Of a stretch of DNA of 64,000 nucleotides, positions 10,615 to 20,251 are shown piece by piece. The notes beneath the pieces are model-generated. The model did not search any database. It was not told where the DNA came from and saw nothing but the letters and a program-made list of their open reading frames with translations. Location of the stretch: positions 56,455,564-56,519,563 of the forward strand of contig OX235279.1 of assembly GCA_944472155.2 (NCBI GenBank). Reading direction: 5' to 3'. Each line of letters starts with the position of its first letter. Within the stretch, counting starts at the first letter, position 1. The DNA is from Trichobilharzia szidati (lineage: Eukaryota > Platyhelminthes > Trematoda > Strigeidida > Schistosomatidae). The translations under genes were made by a program, and so were the position numbers.

Positions 10615-11550
10615 CAATTCAGCACCTTGTTCTTACTCTACGCATTATCAGAAGTAGCTTATCAGCCTTATTGCAGCTCTTCTAGTCCAGGTTCTGCTCC
10701 TCCCAAGCTTACCATAATGCTGAATTAAATCTCACTAATTCCAACGTTCTACAGTCAGTAAATTCTGGATCTTTTCTTAAATAGACTCTTTAATTTCACA
10801 GTCTAGAACTCAGTTTTGGTTTTCAGCATGACTGACACTAATTCAACACCATGTTCTTTTTGTAGACATTTTCAGGAGTAGATGAGAACCTACTGGTTTT
10901 GCTTATCAGCTTTATTTAAACCCTTTGAGCTCATCTTCAGTACGGACTAGCTTAACTTCAGAAGAAAAAGACTTAATTTAGCACATAGTGGCAATTTTTT
11001 TGAGCTTAAATTTGGAAACTGTAGTACAATGTCACTGCAAATCCATCAAGTTAGGTCCACTGGTAGCACCCTGTAAATAAGCGAAATAAAATATCAGTTG
11101 ATAAAACATTGTGCTCATCACATCCTCAGCATTTGCATTTAGAAAAGTTTGCTTACATAACTGCCACTGTTATATCCCCTGCTATCTTTTCCATTTGCCT
11201 AGAAATAAAAACAATGTTGTGATTACTAGATGTTGTCTTAACGGTAACCTATAAAACGAAGCGGGCGTTTAACAGTATTACCTGAATTCCTTTCTTCAGG
11301 TTACGCCTTTGGACACGATCTTTCAAATTATGAATGTACGATTTCGTGGCCTAATCCATTATGTCACCAACCTCTCTCGATGTCATCAGTTGGTCGCTAC
11401 AGAAATAAGTACTTCATTAATGAACCTTACATCTCGTGACTGAATTTCCAACATCTGAATATCCCTAAATTCCTTGATTTAAATGGTGTATTAAAATCAT
11501 CACTAAAATCACAGTAGGGTCGAAAGCGTATCCTATCTTCACTTTCCATT
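10615..11550. other. No gene recognised; weak internal direct repeat
   Basis: Positions 10,616-10,670 and 10,841-10,915 share a loose pattern (attcaacacc/attcagcacc, ttgttctt, cttatcagc). Otherwise I see nothing coding in this stretch. Confidence 0.35.
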
Positions 11551-12117
11551 TCAACTATATTCCCCCGGTTTACCTGAGGCTAAGATTACATTGTCCGGAG
11601 AATAATAAGTAAATATGACGTTCAGATAAGTTAACTTTCCTTTGCTAAACTTAACGCCTCTAGTACTAGCTTCTTTAGGTACATGCTTGACACCTGTACT
11701 TTTCATTAAGTGCACGTGCTCAACATAACGCTGAGCTGCCTGCTTAGCCACAACATATCCACAGTGCACAAACTGTCTGATCATGCGCATATAGAATTCA
11801 AAGGGAAATGCACTGAATCCCTCTAATAGCCCATGCAGCTCGACGTCATCCACTGTACGTTTCAGAAAATGAATATTGTAAACAATATGTTCATCTCCGA
11901 AACAGTTCTCATATTGCAGTAAGAAATTACTCCAATCTGTCCGAACAGCATCCAAAAGCAGTCGGCTGTATTTGGTACTCGAAAGTAAGTATACTGACAG
12001 GGAAAATTTCCTATAATTATAGCACTGGGGGGAGGCAGAATGTTCCTGAGTAGGCGAGACCCAAATATAGTAGCTTTTTAGAAGGACCAGGGTTATTTCA
12101 GTACATACTGGGTTCAC
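11551..12117 (-). pseudogene. CACTA-like transposase-associated domain remnant
   Basis: A 188-codon frame. Its middle (residues ~38-125) resembles the C-terminal conserved region of animal CACTA/En-Spm-type transposases: SVYLLSSTKYSRLLLD, then VYNIHFLKRTVDDVELHG, then GFSAFPFEFYMRMIRQFVH. The typical pattern is YNVH-x-LxHL-x2-DV followed by SAFPFEN. The sequence before and after is not recognisable and no terminal repeats were found. It is probably a fragment of a decayed transposon of the SmTRC1 kind; superfamily assignment is moderate. Confidence 0.6.
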
Positions 12118-13082
12118 TTCAAGTAGATAAAATATTCATTTACCGTAAAAAGGCATTATTGACGCGTTGGTTAGACTTTGCTGAGAATTGTTGCAAGGTT
12201 GGTATTTTAAGCGTCCCAAGCTTACTAAACTATACCTCCAAAAGTGCATTCATACCTCACAAACTTATATTCCATAGGGCCAGATGGGTCTTTTTTACCT
12301 GAATCAAGCCGTTAGGATGTGTTGGATTCCTTTCAAAGAAATAATGAACAATTTAGTTGTTACCTTCATAAATGTATCAAAAGCTTGCTTAAGTTGCACC
12401 CACGTATAAAATACACAACTAAGCATTATTCTTGGGAATATAGCCATTACATCAGACAATATAGATGACATATTTCGTGTAGTAGAGGCTGCAGGAGTAT
12501 CTTGTAACGTCATGTAATGGTTTTAACAATGACTAACGAACACAACATTATAATTTGAAGTAGATGAATAATAGTATATATTTCAGTGCTCATAAACCAC
12601 TGTTGTGACCTAGTACATTTAATTGATTTATGCTGACCTAATATGCACAAATCCCACAGGTCACTAAACTAACAACTTAAAAAAGTGGATCAGTTAATAC
12701 ATACATTTATCTATATGTTCTAATTAAAGACACATTATATGTTTAGAAATTGTAGTTGAATTATATTCGCCTAGTAAGCAAAAATGCATACATCCTATTT
12801 TGGGCTTAAAATAAATGCATCAAAATTATTGTTAATTTATATTCACTTGCTAGACATTCTCATACATCTCAATGTACTTTAAATACCACAAATGCATCCA
12901 AGTGGCGTGTGACTATCACACTACACTCACACCAAAATAATTAACACGCCGTTATATTATGGTAAGTTAAGCCTGAAATTAAACTGACTGTAAATTTCCG
13001 TGTCAAAATAAAGAGACTGCCATTTTAACTTCTATTTTAGACCAATAAGAAGCCAGCTAGCCAACAGCCAATCAAAATCTGC
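12118..13082. other. No gene recognised
   Basis: AT-rich region between the CACTA-like remnant and the 5' half of the LINE. A 69-codon minus frame at 12,304-12,513 has no recognisable domain; it could be another piece of the DNA transposon or chance. Confidence 0.35.
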
Positions 13083-14166
13083 CTATATCGCTTTTCCAAT
13101 ACCAGCACTACTAGAGTTTTTAAGAGTTTTAATGGCTTGGTTAATGTAAGAATAAGTGAAATGAACTGTACTGATTTGTTTCAGCGTTGAAGAAGAAAGG
13201 AGTTCCATTGTAGATTGTAAACCGAGAAGTGGACTTTTGGGCTGCAAACGTCTCGTTAAACAGTTGACACATGTCTGCATGGTTGCTGTATAGTTTACCC
13301 TTGTTTATAAGGAGAGAAATTTTATGGCTTTGGCGATTCATTCGTTTCTTTAGGATTTCTGTGAGAGCACCTACTCTGGTGGTGCTGGCTAGTGCGGTGC
13401 ATTCCTCATTTCTCATACTCAAGTTATGAGCCTGCGAGATGGAGCTAAGAGTAATAAGTATTGACCCTAGTGTACTTAAGTCGTGTCGTCTGAAGTAACT
13501 TGTTGACAGTCTCTTCAGTTTTGAGCGATATTTTGGTTGAATAAATTGCTTCTTAAATTTTGAGACTTTTATTTTTTGCAATGGGATCACAGCGTCTAAG
13601 CATGTGTTTGAGTTATAGTAAAAGATGTCTGGAGCTTTCGAGAGGTTATCAGTATAGAAGTACTCTCTCCATTCTGGGGATCTTAACATTGATTTCACTA
13701 AAGTCCAGTCTGCCTTACTGTAGTTCCTGCATGTTATTTGTTGTTAAGTAGGGGTAAGGGCTGCATTGCTACTTGATGGAAGTGGCAGTGCACACAGCAC
13801 TGTTTTGTGGTCACTCCCCGGAAACTCAGAACCTACCACGGATGATAGGAGACTCATATTGTGGCAGAAGATTAAGTCTAGTACGCTATTACCTCTTTTA
13901 GGGGTAGTGACAGTTTATTTCCAGCCAAGTATATCCAGTGTGCCTAAGAACTTATCAAATTTAGTTGGGCCTGTGGGTATATCCCAGTTGATTTCTGGTA
14001 AGTTAAAGTCTCCACATAGGATCTTATGATTGTAGTGTAGGGTGGATAATTGTTCCAGAGTATTAATAAGTTGGGTCTCGTAATTACTCTGTAGGTGCGT
14101 CCAATTAATACTATTGCGTTATTTAAGTGTAAGTTAATCCATAAATTCTCAGGCATGTTGAATGTA

Positions 14167-14829
14167 CTAATTTCTAGCTGTGATACAGTAAGTGCATTCA
14201 TAAAGTACATGAGACAACCCCCCCTTACTACCTTCCCTGTCACACCGAAAGTGTGTGTAGTTATCTAAGCTTATCTCTTCATCCAGTATGTTCGAACGAC
14301 ACCAAGATTCATTTATGACAATTATAGAGGGTTTGTATATTACTGTGAGTGCTCTGAGCATCGGTAGTTTATTTAGAACAAATCTAGCATTTATGAGGAT
14401 TAGGTAAAGATGAGATTTGAAATAGCGTTTGAGGTATTTGAGCTCGTTAGTCAGCCCCGAATATGGTTCAGCACCCAGTAATACTGTTTGACATGACGAC
14501 CCTATGTTAAGAGGAGTTTCAGCATCATGCTCATCTATGTCTATCGAGTTGGTGTGTGCTGTTTTCGGTGAAGAATTAGGCGTTGGACTACTGGATTTGC
14601 TACAGGCCAAGGCAATTTTATTTTTAGTTAAGCTAGAAACGTGGGTAGGGAGCTTTATTTGACCTAAACTTGTGCATGTATCAAGTGTGCTTAATGGATG
14701 CGGGTGCACTACACTGTTCCTGTATTCATGCACTAGCGGTTTAGGAGTGTTAACATCCCTAGCAGCTGTTTTTTCAACGCTGACAGGGACGCAGGGGATA
14801 AAAAATGATTGGGACCTTGTGAAGACCAT
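14167..14829 (-). pseudogene. LINE ORF2 endonuclease N-terminal fragment
   Basis: The C-terminal half of this 220-codon frame matches the start of apurinic-type LINE endonucleases: NARFVLNKLPMLRALTVIYK, then IIVINESWCRSNILDEEISL, then HFRCDREGSKGG. The N-terminal half is a low-complexity S/T/P-rich leader. The frame breaks just after the GG motif. Confidence 0.75.
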
Positions 14830-15296
14830 GGTTTATTATTCCGCCTATTGTTAGGTACTAGTTGTGTCCTTGTAAGGGTCTCGTGTGTACTGCTTTGTGG
14901 GTTAGTTCCCAGCAGACTTGTACCATATATCCGATCAAAATTTATTTGTGTGCCATACTGTGAATACCCTGAGTTGTTGGTGGTCGAGTTCTGACTATTG
15001 CCACTTTTACTATTGAGGGTGGCATTGTTTTGGCGTTGGTTATCAGTGTGTGCCATGGTGCTATTTCGCACGTTTTGGGTGCTGATACTATTGACCGTGG
15101 GAGATTTAGACTTATTTATACTGCCATTGTTGTTGTTGGCATGATTTGGGGTCATATTCTCCTTTTTTTACCAATGGACTTATGGCTAGGAGAGGACAGG
15201 GCCGACTTTCGGGGGATTTTGACTTCTTTTCCGGGATTATTTAGTGACATGTCTATATCTACGGTGGTAGGCGGTATAGTTTTATTGGCTATTTGA

Positions 15297-15686
15297 TTAC
15301 AATTTAGTAGCCTTGCGCCTTCCTATGACTGTCTTGTCCACCGCAACCTTTATTAGTTTGTAGTTTCTGGCTTGCGATCGGGTGTGTTGGGAGTGGATGA
15401 ATTTTCTGGCCTCTGCCGGTGTTTCGAACTGAAAACGAATAGGACAACACTTTTCATGTTGACTCTTCTTCAGCCTGTAGCACTTAGTCTTGCAGTTGGG
15501 CATTTTCGCCTCACTAAGTAAGATGCGCTGTACCCTTTTTAGTGCCTCATTGTCCGGGACGTTGTAGACAATAGCATTTAGTTTAGCGTCAAGTCGTTTT
15601 GTTACTTCTGTAGTAACAAAGTTAATTAGGTTATCCACCTTAGATACCGATTCTGTGTCAAGTTTGTTAAGGTCTACAGTTTTCAT
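15297..15686 (-). pseudogene. LINE ORF1-like protein fragment
   Basis: 129 codons with an RRM-like or esterase-free ORF1 look: a helical start, AIVYNVPDNEALKRVQRIL near residue 38, a C/K-rich segment (NCKTKCYRLKKSQHEKCCP), and FETPAEARKFIHSQHTRSQA near residue 87. The order (short hydrophobic strand, cysteine-basic segment, FxTPxEAxxFI) resembles nucleic-acid-binding ORF1 proteins of CR1-type LINEs. The preceding frame to 15,870 is lysine-rich and probably coiled coil. Function is inferred from position. Confidence 0.55.
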
Positions 15687-15874
15687 GAGAATAGTTAAAG
15701 GTGTCAGTTCACAGACCTGCGATCTGATATCACTGATCTGATGTTATAATTTGGATATCTTGGTATTGGTTTCAGAAATTCCAGGATTCACTGACTTATT
15801 CTTTTTTATTTCCCTTAACTCAGCCTTAAGTTCTCCTATAGACAACTTTAGAAGTTGTGTGAGTGCTGGTGGAG

Positions 15875-16135
15875 GGGTGACGGATGAGATTTCCAACCGT
15901 ATAGTGAAGGTTAGGGTGGCGTACATCAACTTGAGCCACCTCTGGCGCCGTCGCGATGTTCGCTTGGCTGTCAAAAGTCGGGTAAACAATACTTCGGTGC
16001 GGGCTGCCTTGCTCTGCGCCTGTGAAACCTGGACTCTCTGAGCTGGGGATGTGCGACGACTCTGCGTGTTCGACCATCGCTGTCTCCGAAGGATTGCTTG
16101 CGTTCGATGGCATCATCGCGTGAGTAATTCTGAGG
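15875..16135 (+). mobile_element. RTE-like LINE fragment (RT C-terminal domain)
   Basis: The plus strand reads TDEISNRIVKVRVAYINLSH, LWRRRDVRLAVKSRV, then ALLCACETWTL and DVRRLCVFDHRCLRRIA. This is the conserved RTE-type stretch following the RT domain (L-W-R-R-R-D, then CETW, then FDHRCLR). It is antisense to and abuts the start of the CR1-like LINE, marking a junction between two dead elements. Confidence 0.8.
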
Positions 16136-16790
16136 TTCAGTGAAGTGTATTAGTGATATAATTATAAACCTTGGGCATTGTGTTAGAGTATAACTCCATT
16201 ATGGATAAGATTTTATTTTGATAAATCACAGTGTTACACAGTAATATTAACTGATGACGTTTCGAGCACAAATTATTGCTCATAATCATATCAAGTTACT
16301 CACACAACTTTTTCCTTCATTTATATATATGAGTGGAATTGATTAGATATTTGAATAAAAATCAATATGAGATAATGTACATTCACAGATAATAATATGA
16401 GTGTTATTGATCAAATACAATTAGATGGGAAATAACACGAGTGTTTTTATACTCATATTAAGTAACTTGTGAGGATGTTGTGATGTGCTTAATTGAAATA
16501 GAATTTTGAGAACTTGGAAAGGGTGTGCAATTATAGGATTAGTAGACAAATCGAATAAAATAAAAACGTTACGTAATATTGTGTGAAATTTGATAACATA
16601 GAATTTAATGTTGCAAGACAGAATTGATTTAGAATGAGAAGTGAAATAATACCGGGGACAGTTCAAAGTGAGAATAGTAATAGTAACAATTGACGTAATA
16701 AAGGAAGAGTATACAAATTGAATAGACAAAATGAAAAAATTGGTAGAGCCAAAATATGATTAGGGATTACTATACTTTAGCATAGAGGGA
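16136..16790 (-). mobile_element. PLE-B 3' untranslated/terminal region
   Basis: This lies downstream of the PLE-B ORF on the minus strand. Positions 16,499-16,790 are repeated in inverted orientation at 19,289-19,580. On the element strand around 16,251-16,300 there is a hairpin gagc...gctc followed directly by gaaac, reminiscent of the terminal hammerhead-type hairpins reported in PLEs, but the upstream core is degenerate. No TSD was recognised. Confidence 0.6.
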
Positions 16791-18275
16791 TTAAGACCAT
16801 GAAAGTTGGAGGGGTTGAACGAACTTTTTCTGTACACAGAGATCTGGCTTTTCTGTTTCGATAGCCAAAGCTTCAGCAATACAGATGAGTCGGGTACGTA
16901 GTGATTTCGGTAAATTACTTTTTGCCTTGTAGATGACTTTAAAGGCGGAGGCTATAGAGATAGGGTGATCATTATCGACCAGATGTTCAATGATCGCGCT
17001 TCTTATTGCTCCACTTCCACCTCTTCGTAACCATGCAGGATAGTGTTCTTGCACCCTCTTGGACAAAACTCGAGTCGAACGACCGATATACCTAGCTCCA
17101 CACGAGCAGGTGAATTGATAAACGCACATAGAGTTGGTCAACAGCGGGATCTTGTCCTTCAGGTTATTGAACAGTAATGGTCGACTGGTAAAGGCTATTC
17201 TCAAAGATGCAGCAGGGAATGTTCTTTTCAGGGACTGTGATATCCTTCTTTTCATGATATCGGAAGCTAAGTCACCTTTGAATTCCAAGCTCATGTACAG
17301 TATTTTCTTGGGTGCGGATGATAAGTCACGTTTCATAGGATTTGAATGTATATTCTTGTCTATAAAGCGTGGTGGAAATCCATTTTCTATTAGGATTTTC
17401 CTCAAAAGATTTAACTCATCCTCCACAGTATCAGGGCTACATATGCGGCGAATGCGAGTGGCAAGCGACCGGACCAGGTTTCGTTTTCGACCAATGGGTA
17501 CCCACCTGTGGAAATTTGTCAGTTGACCATTCCATGACAGCTTTCGATAAATCGATCTCTTCAGAGTTCCATCGGTCCTCCTTGATAAGTTCACATCGAG
17601 GAAATGAATACTAGACTCGTTCTCCATTTCGAGTGTGAATTTTATCGCTGGATGGCAACCACTGAATGCATTTAACATATTATTATTCAAATTACAATCA
17701 CTATTACAAATAATAAAGGTGTCATCTACATACCTTTTATACATTTGAAAGCTTTGGATTGTTGACTTTAAGTGAACATTTTCTAGACTGGCCATAAAAC
17801 AGTCTGCAAGGAGAGGACCGAAGGGAAAACCCATTGCAATACCATCCGTCCGTCTGTAGATTGCTTCATTGAAAGTAAACTGCACTTTCAGTGTACATCT
17901 CAAAAGTAGTTCTTTCAGATCTGTAGTGGGTATCCCTATATTCAATTTGTTGTCTTCAATATATTTGCATATAAAACATATGGTTTCTGTCAGTGGAACG
18001 TTCATAAAAAGGGATTCTACATCCAAAGACAACATATGTTTATTCGGGGCATTTGTATCCTGCATACATTGAACAAATTGGAAGGTGTCACGAAGGGAAT
18101 GATTAGATAGTTGTCCCCTGACGGGTTCGAGGATTTCAGCTAACCACCCAGCTACTGGATGATAAGGTGATCCGGACATATCCAAGATAGGGCGGAGTGG
18201 AAGGCCAGCTTTGTGTATCTTCGGTAGACCATAAAGTCTTGGTATTAGAGATCCTGTTGGTCTAATCTTTTCGTA
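16791..18275 (-). pseudogene. PLE-B ORF, 5'-truncated (RT and GIY-YIG endonuclease)
   Basis: About 490 codons of a Penelope-like polyprotein open to the stop. Blocks in order: RLYGLPKIHKAGLPLRPILD, SLDVESLFMNVPL, GIAMGFPFGPLLAD (usually MGSPLGP), the catalytic RYVDDTF, and a C-terminal GIY-YIG-type endonuclease (CVYQFTCSCGARYIGRS, then VQEHYPAW). The N-terminal part including RT0 is missing: at 18,275 the sequence switches to antisense Gag-like DNA, so the ATG-started frame begins with a few foreign codons. A second, shorter copy lies inverted at 18,843-19,585. Confidence 0.88.
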
Positions 18276-18842
18276 AGCATCTGCTGGATGGAGTTGCATA
18301 ACTCTATCATCGCAGTATCCTTACTCGAAGTCTGTTCGGTAACTGCGTATATTTCGGTGACTGGCCGTTTAGTTACCTCTAGAATTTTATCTGCAGAGAC
18401 AGCATGTAGTACCTCTATACCAACTATAAACATACGCTTTTAATCTAATTTGCATACTTACATTATACGTTAACAGAGACCGATTTTATATGTACTTCGT
18501 GAATATTTGTCAATTTACTGTTGAACGTTACCTTGATACAATTTTGAAATTTGACTACTGCTATAATACACGATTACACTCTTCACAAGTGCCTTCTGAT
18601 TTTACGTTGTGGGCGTCGAGTAGCCACAACGTCTATGCACATCGATAAACGTGAAGAAGTGCTAGGAAATACGTGTACGCTAATATAGTCAAATAGAACA
18701 CGCAACAAGCTAAGTCGTCTAAGATAACAGACTCGAGTGTCACCAGCACAGCCTGCAATGACTGTGGCACTTTGGATAGAAAGAGTTCCGTGAAACGTCC
18801 TTCATTGAACCGACTTTCGAAAATAACCCCTCTCATTCTTGT
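18275..18842 (-). pseudogene. Ty3/gypsy gag fragment, interrupted by a probable solo LTR
   Basis: Minus-strand residues from TRMRGVIFESRFNEGRFTE to VLVTLESVILDDLA (18,842-18,711) continue at 18,404-18,275 as VSADKILEVTKRPVTEIYAV and ELCNSIQQML. They match the gag at 4.7-5.5 kb nearly residue for residue. Between them lies 303 bp of unrelated DNA. Both outer edges switch directly into 5'-truncated PLE-B copies pointing away from each other. Confidence 0.8.
18405..18707 (-). mobile_element. Probable solo LTR inside the gag fragment
   Basis: A 303-bp insertion into gag. On the minus strand it starts TGTTGCGTG and ends GGTACTACA (TG...CA termini). It is flanked by agca at 18,401-18,404 and agct at 18,708-18,711, a near-perfect 4-bp duplication of the site that is single in intact gag (agct). 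It differs from the 377-bp LTR at 2.6/5.6 kb, so it would belong to another LTR family. It has no internal coding. Confidence 0.6.
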
Positions 18843-19585
18843 CACTGAAAAGAATATTCCCTGCTGCATCTCTGAGAATAGCCTTTACCAGTCGACCATT
18901 ACTGTTCAATAACCTGAAGGACAAGATCCCGCTGTTGACCAACTCTATGTGCGTTTATCAATTCACCTGCTCGTGTGGAGCTAGGTATGTCGGTCGTTCG
19001 ACTCGAGTTTTGTCCAAGAGGGTGCAAGAACACTATCCTGCATGGTTACGAAGAAGTGGAAGTGGAGCAATAAGAAGCGCGATCATTGATGAACACCTGG
19101 TCGATAATGATCACCCTATCTCTATAGCCTCCGCCTTTAAAGTCATCTACAAGGCAAAAAGTAATTTACCGAAATCACTACGTAACCGACTCATCTGTAT
19201 TGCTGAAGCTTTGGCTATCGAAACAGAAAAGCCAGATCTCTGTGTACAGAAAAATTCCGTTCAACCCCTCCAACTTTCATCGTCTTAATCCCTCTATGCT
19301 AAAGTATAGTAATCCCTAATCATATTTTGGCTCTACCAATTTTTTCATTTTGTCTATTCAATTTGTATGCTCTTCCTTTATTACGTCAATTGTTAGTATT
19401 ACCATTCTCACTTTGAACTGTCCCCGGTATTATTTCACTTCTCATTCTAAATCAATTCTGTCTTACAACATTAAATTCTATGTTATCAAATTTCACACAA
19501 TATTACGTAACGTTTTTATTTTGTTCGATTTGTCTACTAATCCTATAATTGCACACCCTTTCCAAGTTCTATCCATCCTATGAAT
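18843..19585 (+). mobile_element. PLE-B second copy, 5'-truncated, inverted
   Basis: The plus-strand frame (to 19,288) contains only the C-terminal ~148 residues: RPLLFNNLKDKIPLL, CVYQFTCSCGARYVGRS (YIG read as YVG), VQEHYPAW, and the usual KPDLCVQK tail. Its 3' UTR follows to about 19,570. It is nearly identical to the inverse of 16,499-17,236, with a small in-frame insertion at IIDEHL. The 3' end stops near 19,570-19,586, where the PLE-A pair begins. Confidence 0.82.
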
Positions 19586-19586
19586 T

Positions 19587-19599
19587 ATTCTATATATGA
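19587..19599 (+). repeat. Target-site duplication left of the PLE-A pair
   Basis: attctatatatga, repeated exactly at 25,927-25,939. The match extends to 14 bp if the preceding t is counted. It lies outside both PLE-A copies. Confidence 0.75.
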
Positions 19600-19843
19600 T
19601 TTGATAGTGTCGAAAATTCTCATATTATGAATTAAAAGTCAATCTGAACGAAGAATATTCTTTTCAATAATTTCTCTTCAGGTTCTTACAATTATAAAAT
19701 ATAATATTTGTTGTCGTTACAATAAGGCCAGTTATGCGGCAGATACATTTTTAACGTAGAATAACAGATTAGTTATGGGGTGTCAAAATAAATAGTCGTA
19801 TTTGTGTGACAAACGTGCTAGGCTGAATTCGATTACAAAATAA
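19600..19843 (-). repeat. PLE-A pseudo-LTR (outer copy)
   Basis: Direct repeat of 22,673-22,903. It starts with the first codons of the ORF (tttgatagtgtcgaaaatt) and ends ctgaattcgatt, after which the sequence becomes the element's 3' UTR. Confidence 0.8.
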
Positions 19844-20251
19844 TGTAAAACGGGAGACAATGGTGATTAATCATAATAGATTTGTAGAGTGGGGGTAGGA
19901 AAATTGACAAGTCAGTTCAAGGTTATAAAAGGTGTCAGGTGAGTGGCTAGTACAAAGTGGTCTGTGTTAAACAGGAGATAGTAAGACTGCATTGGGAGAT
20001 CCATAATGAGATAACGAATATGTGAAATGAAACAGGTGGAGGCATATATTGAGAAAAGAGATTATATCACTAATAATAAGTCCGGATAGTATAAACGAAA
20101 AAAAAAATTCGATAGTATTGAGAGAATGTTTGCATGAAGGGCATAAATTATGACGAATAATGATAATAATAATAATTGTAATAATAAGCAAAGGAAAAAA
20201 AAAGCCAAGAGAGTTAAGGGGAAGGAGCACTCTTGGTGAGAAGAAGAATCA

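Larger units (their letters stand above)
13083..15870 (-). mobile_element. CR1-like LINE, 5' half (ORF1 and endonuclease)
   Basis: Read on the minus strand: an ORF1-like protein (15,870-15,297), an S/N/Q-rich linker frame (15,155-14,733), the endonuclease start (14,829-14,167, with LILINARFVLNKLPMLRAL and IVINESWCRSNILD), more endonuclease fragments (14,243-13,944), and the ORF2 linker up to the RT start (13,698-13,083, ending SSSAGIGKAI). Multiple stops and frameshifts show decay. RT sequence is missing here but a same-family, same-strand 3' half lies at 8.1-9.2 kb. Confidence 0.8.

Noticed and set aside
9840..10623. Merlin 8-9 bp target duplication
   Set aside because: acagtggca and caattcagc do not match; shifting the ends by one or two bases does not help.
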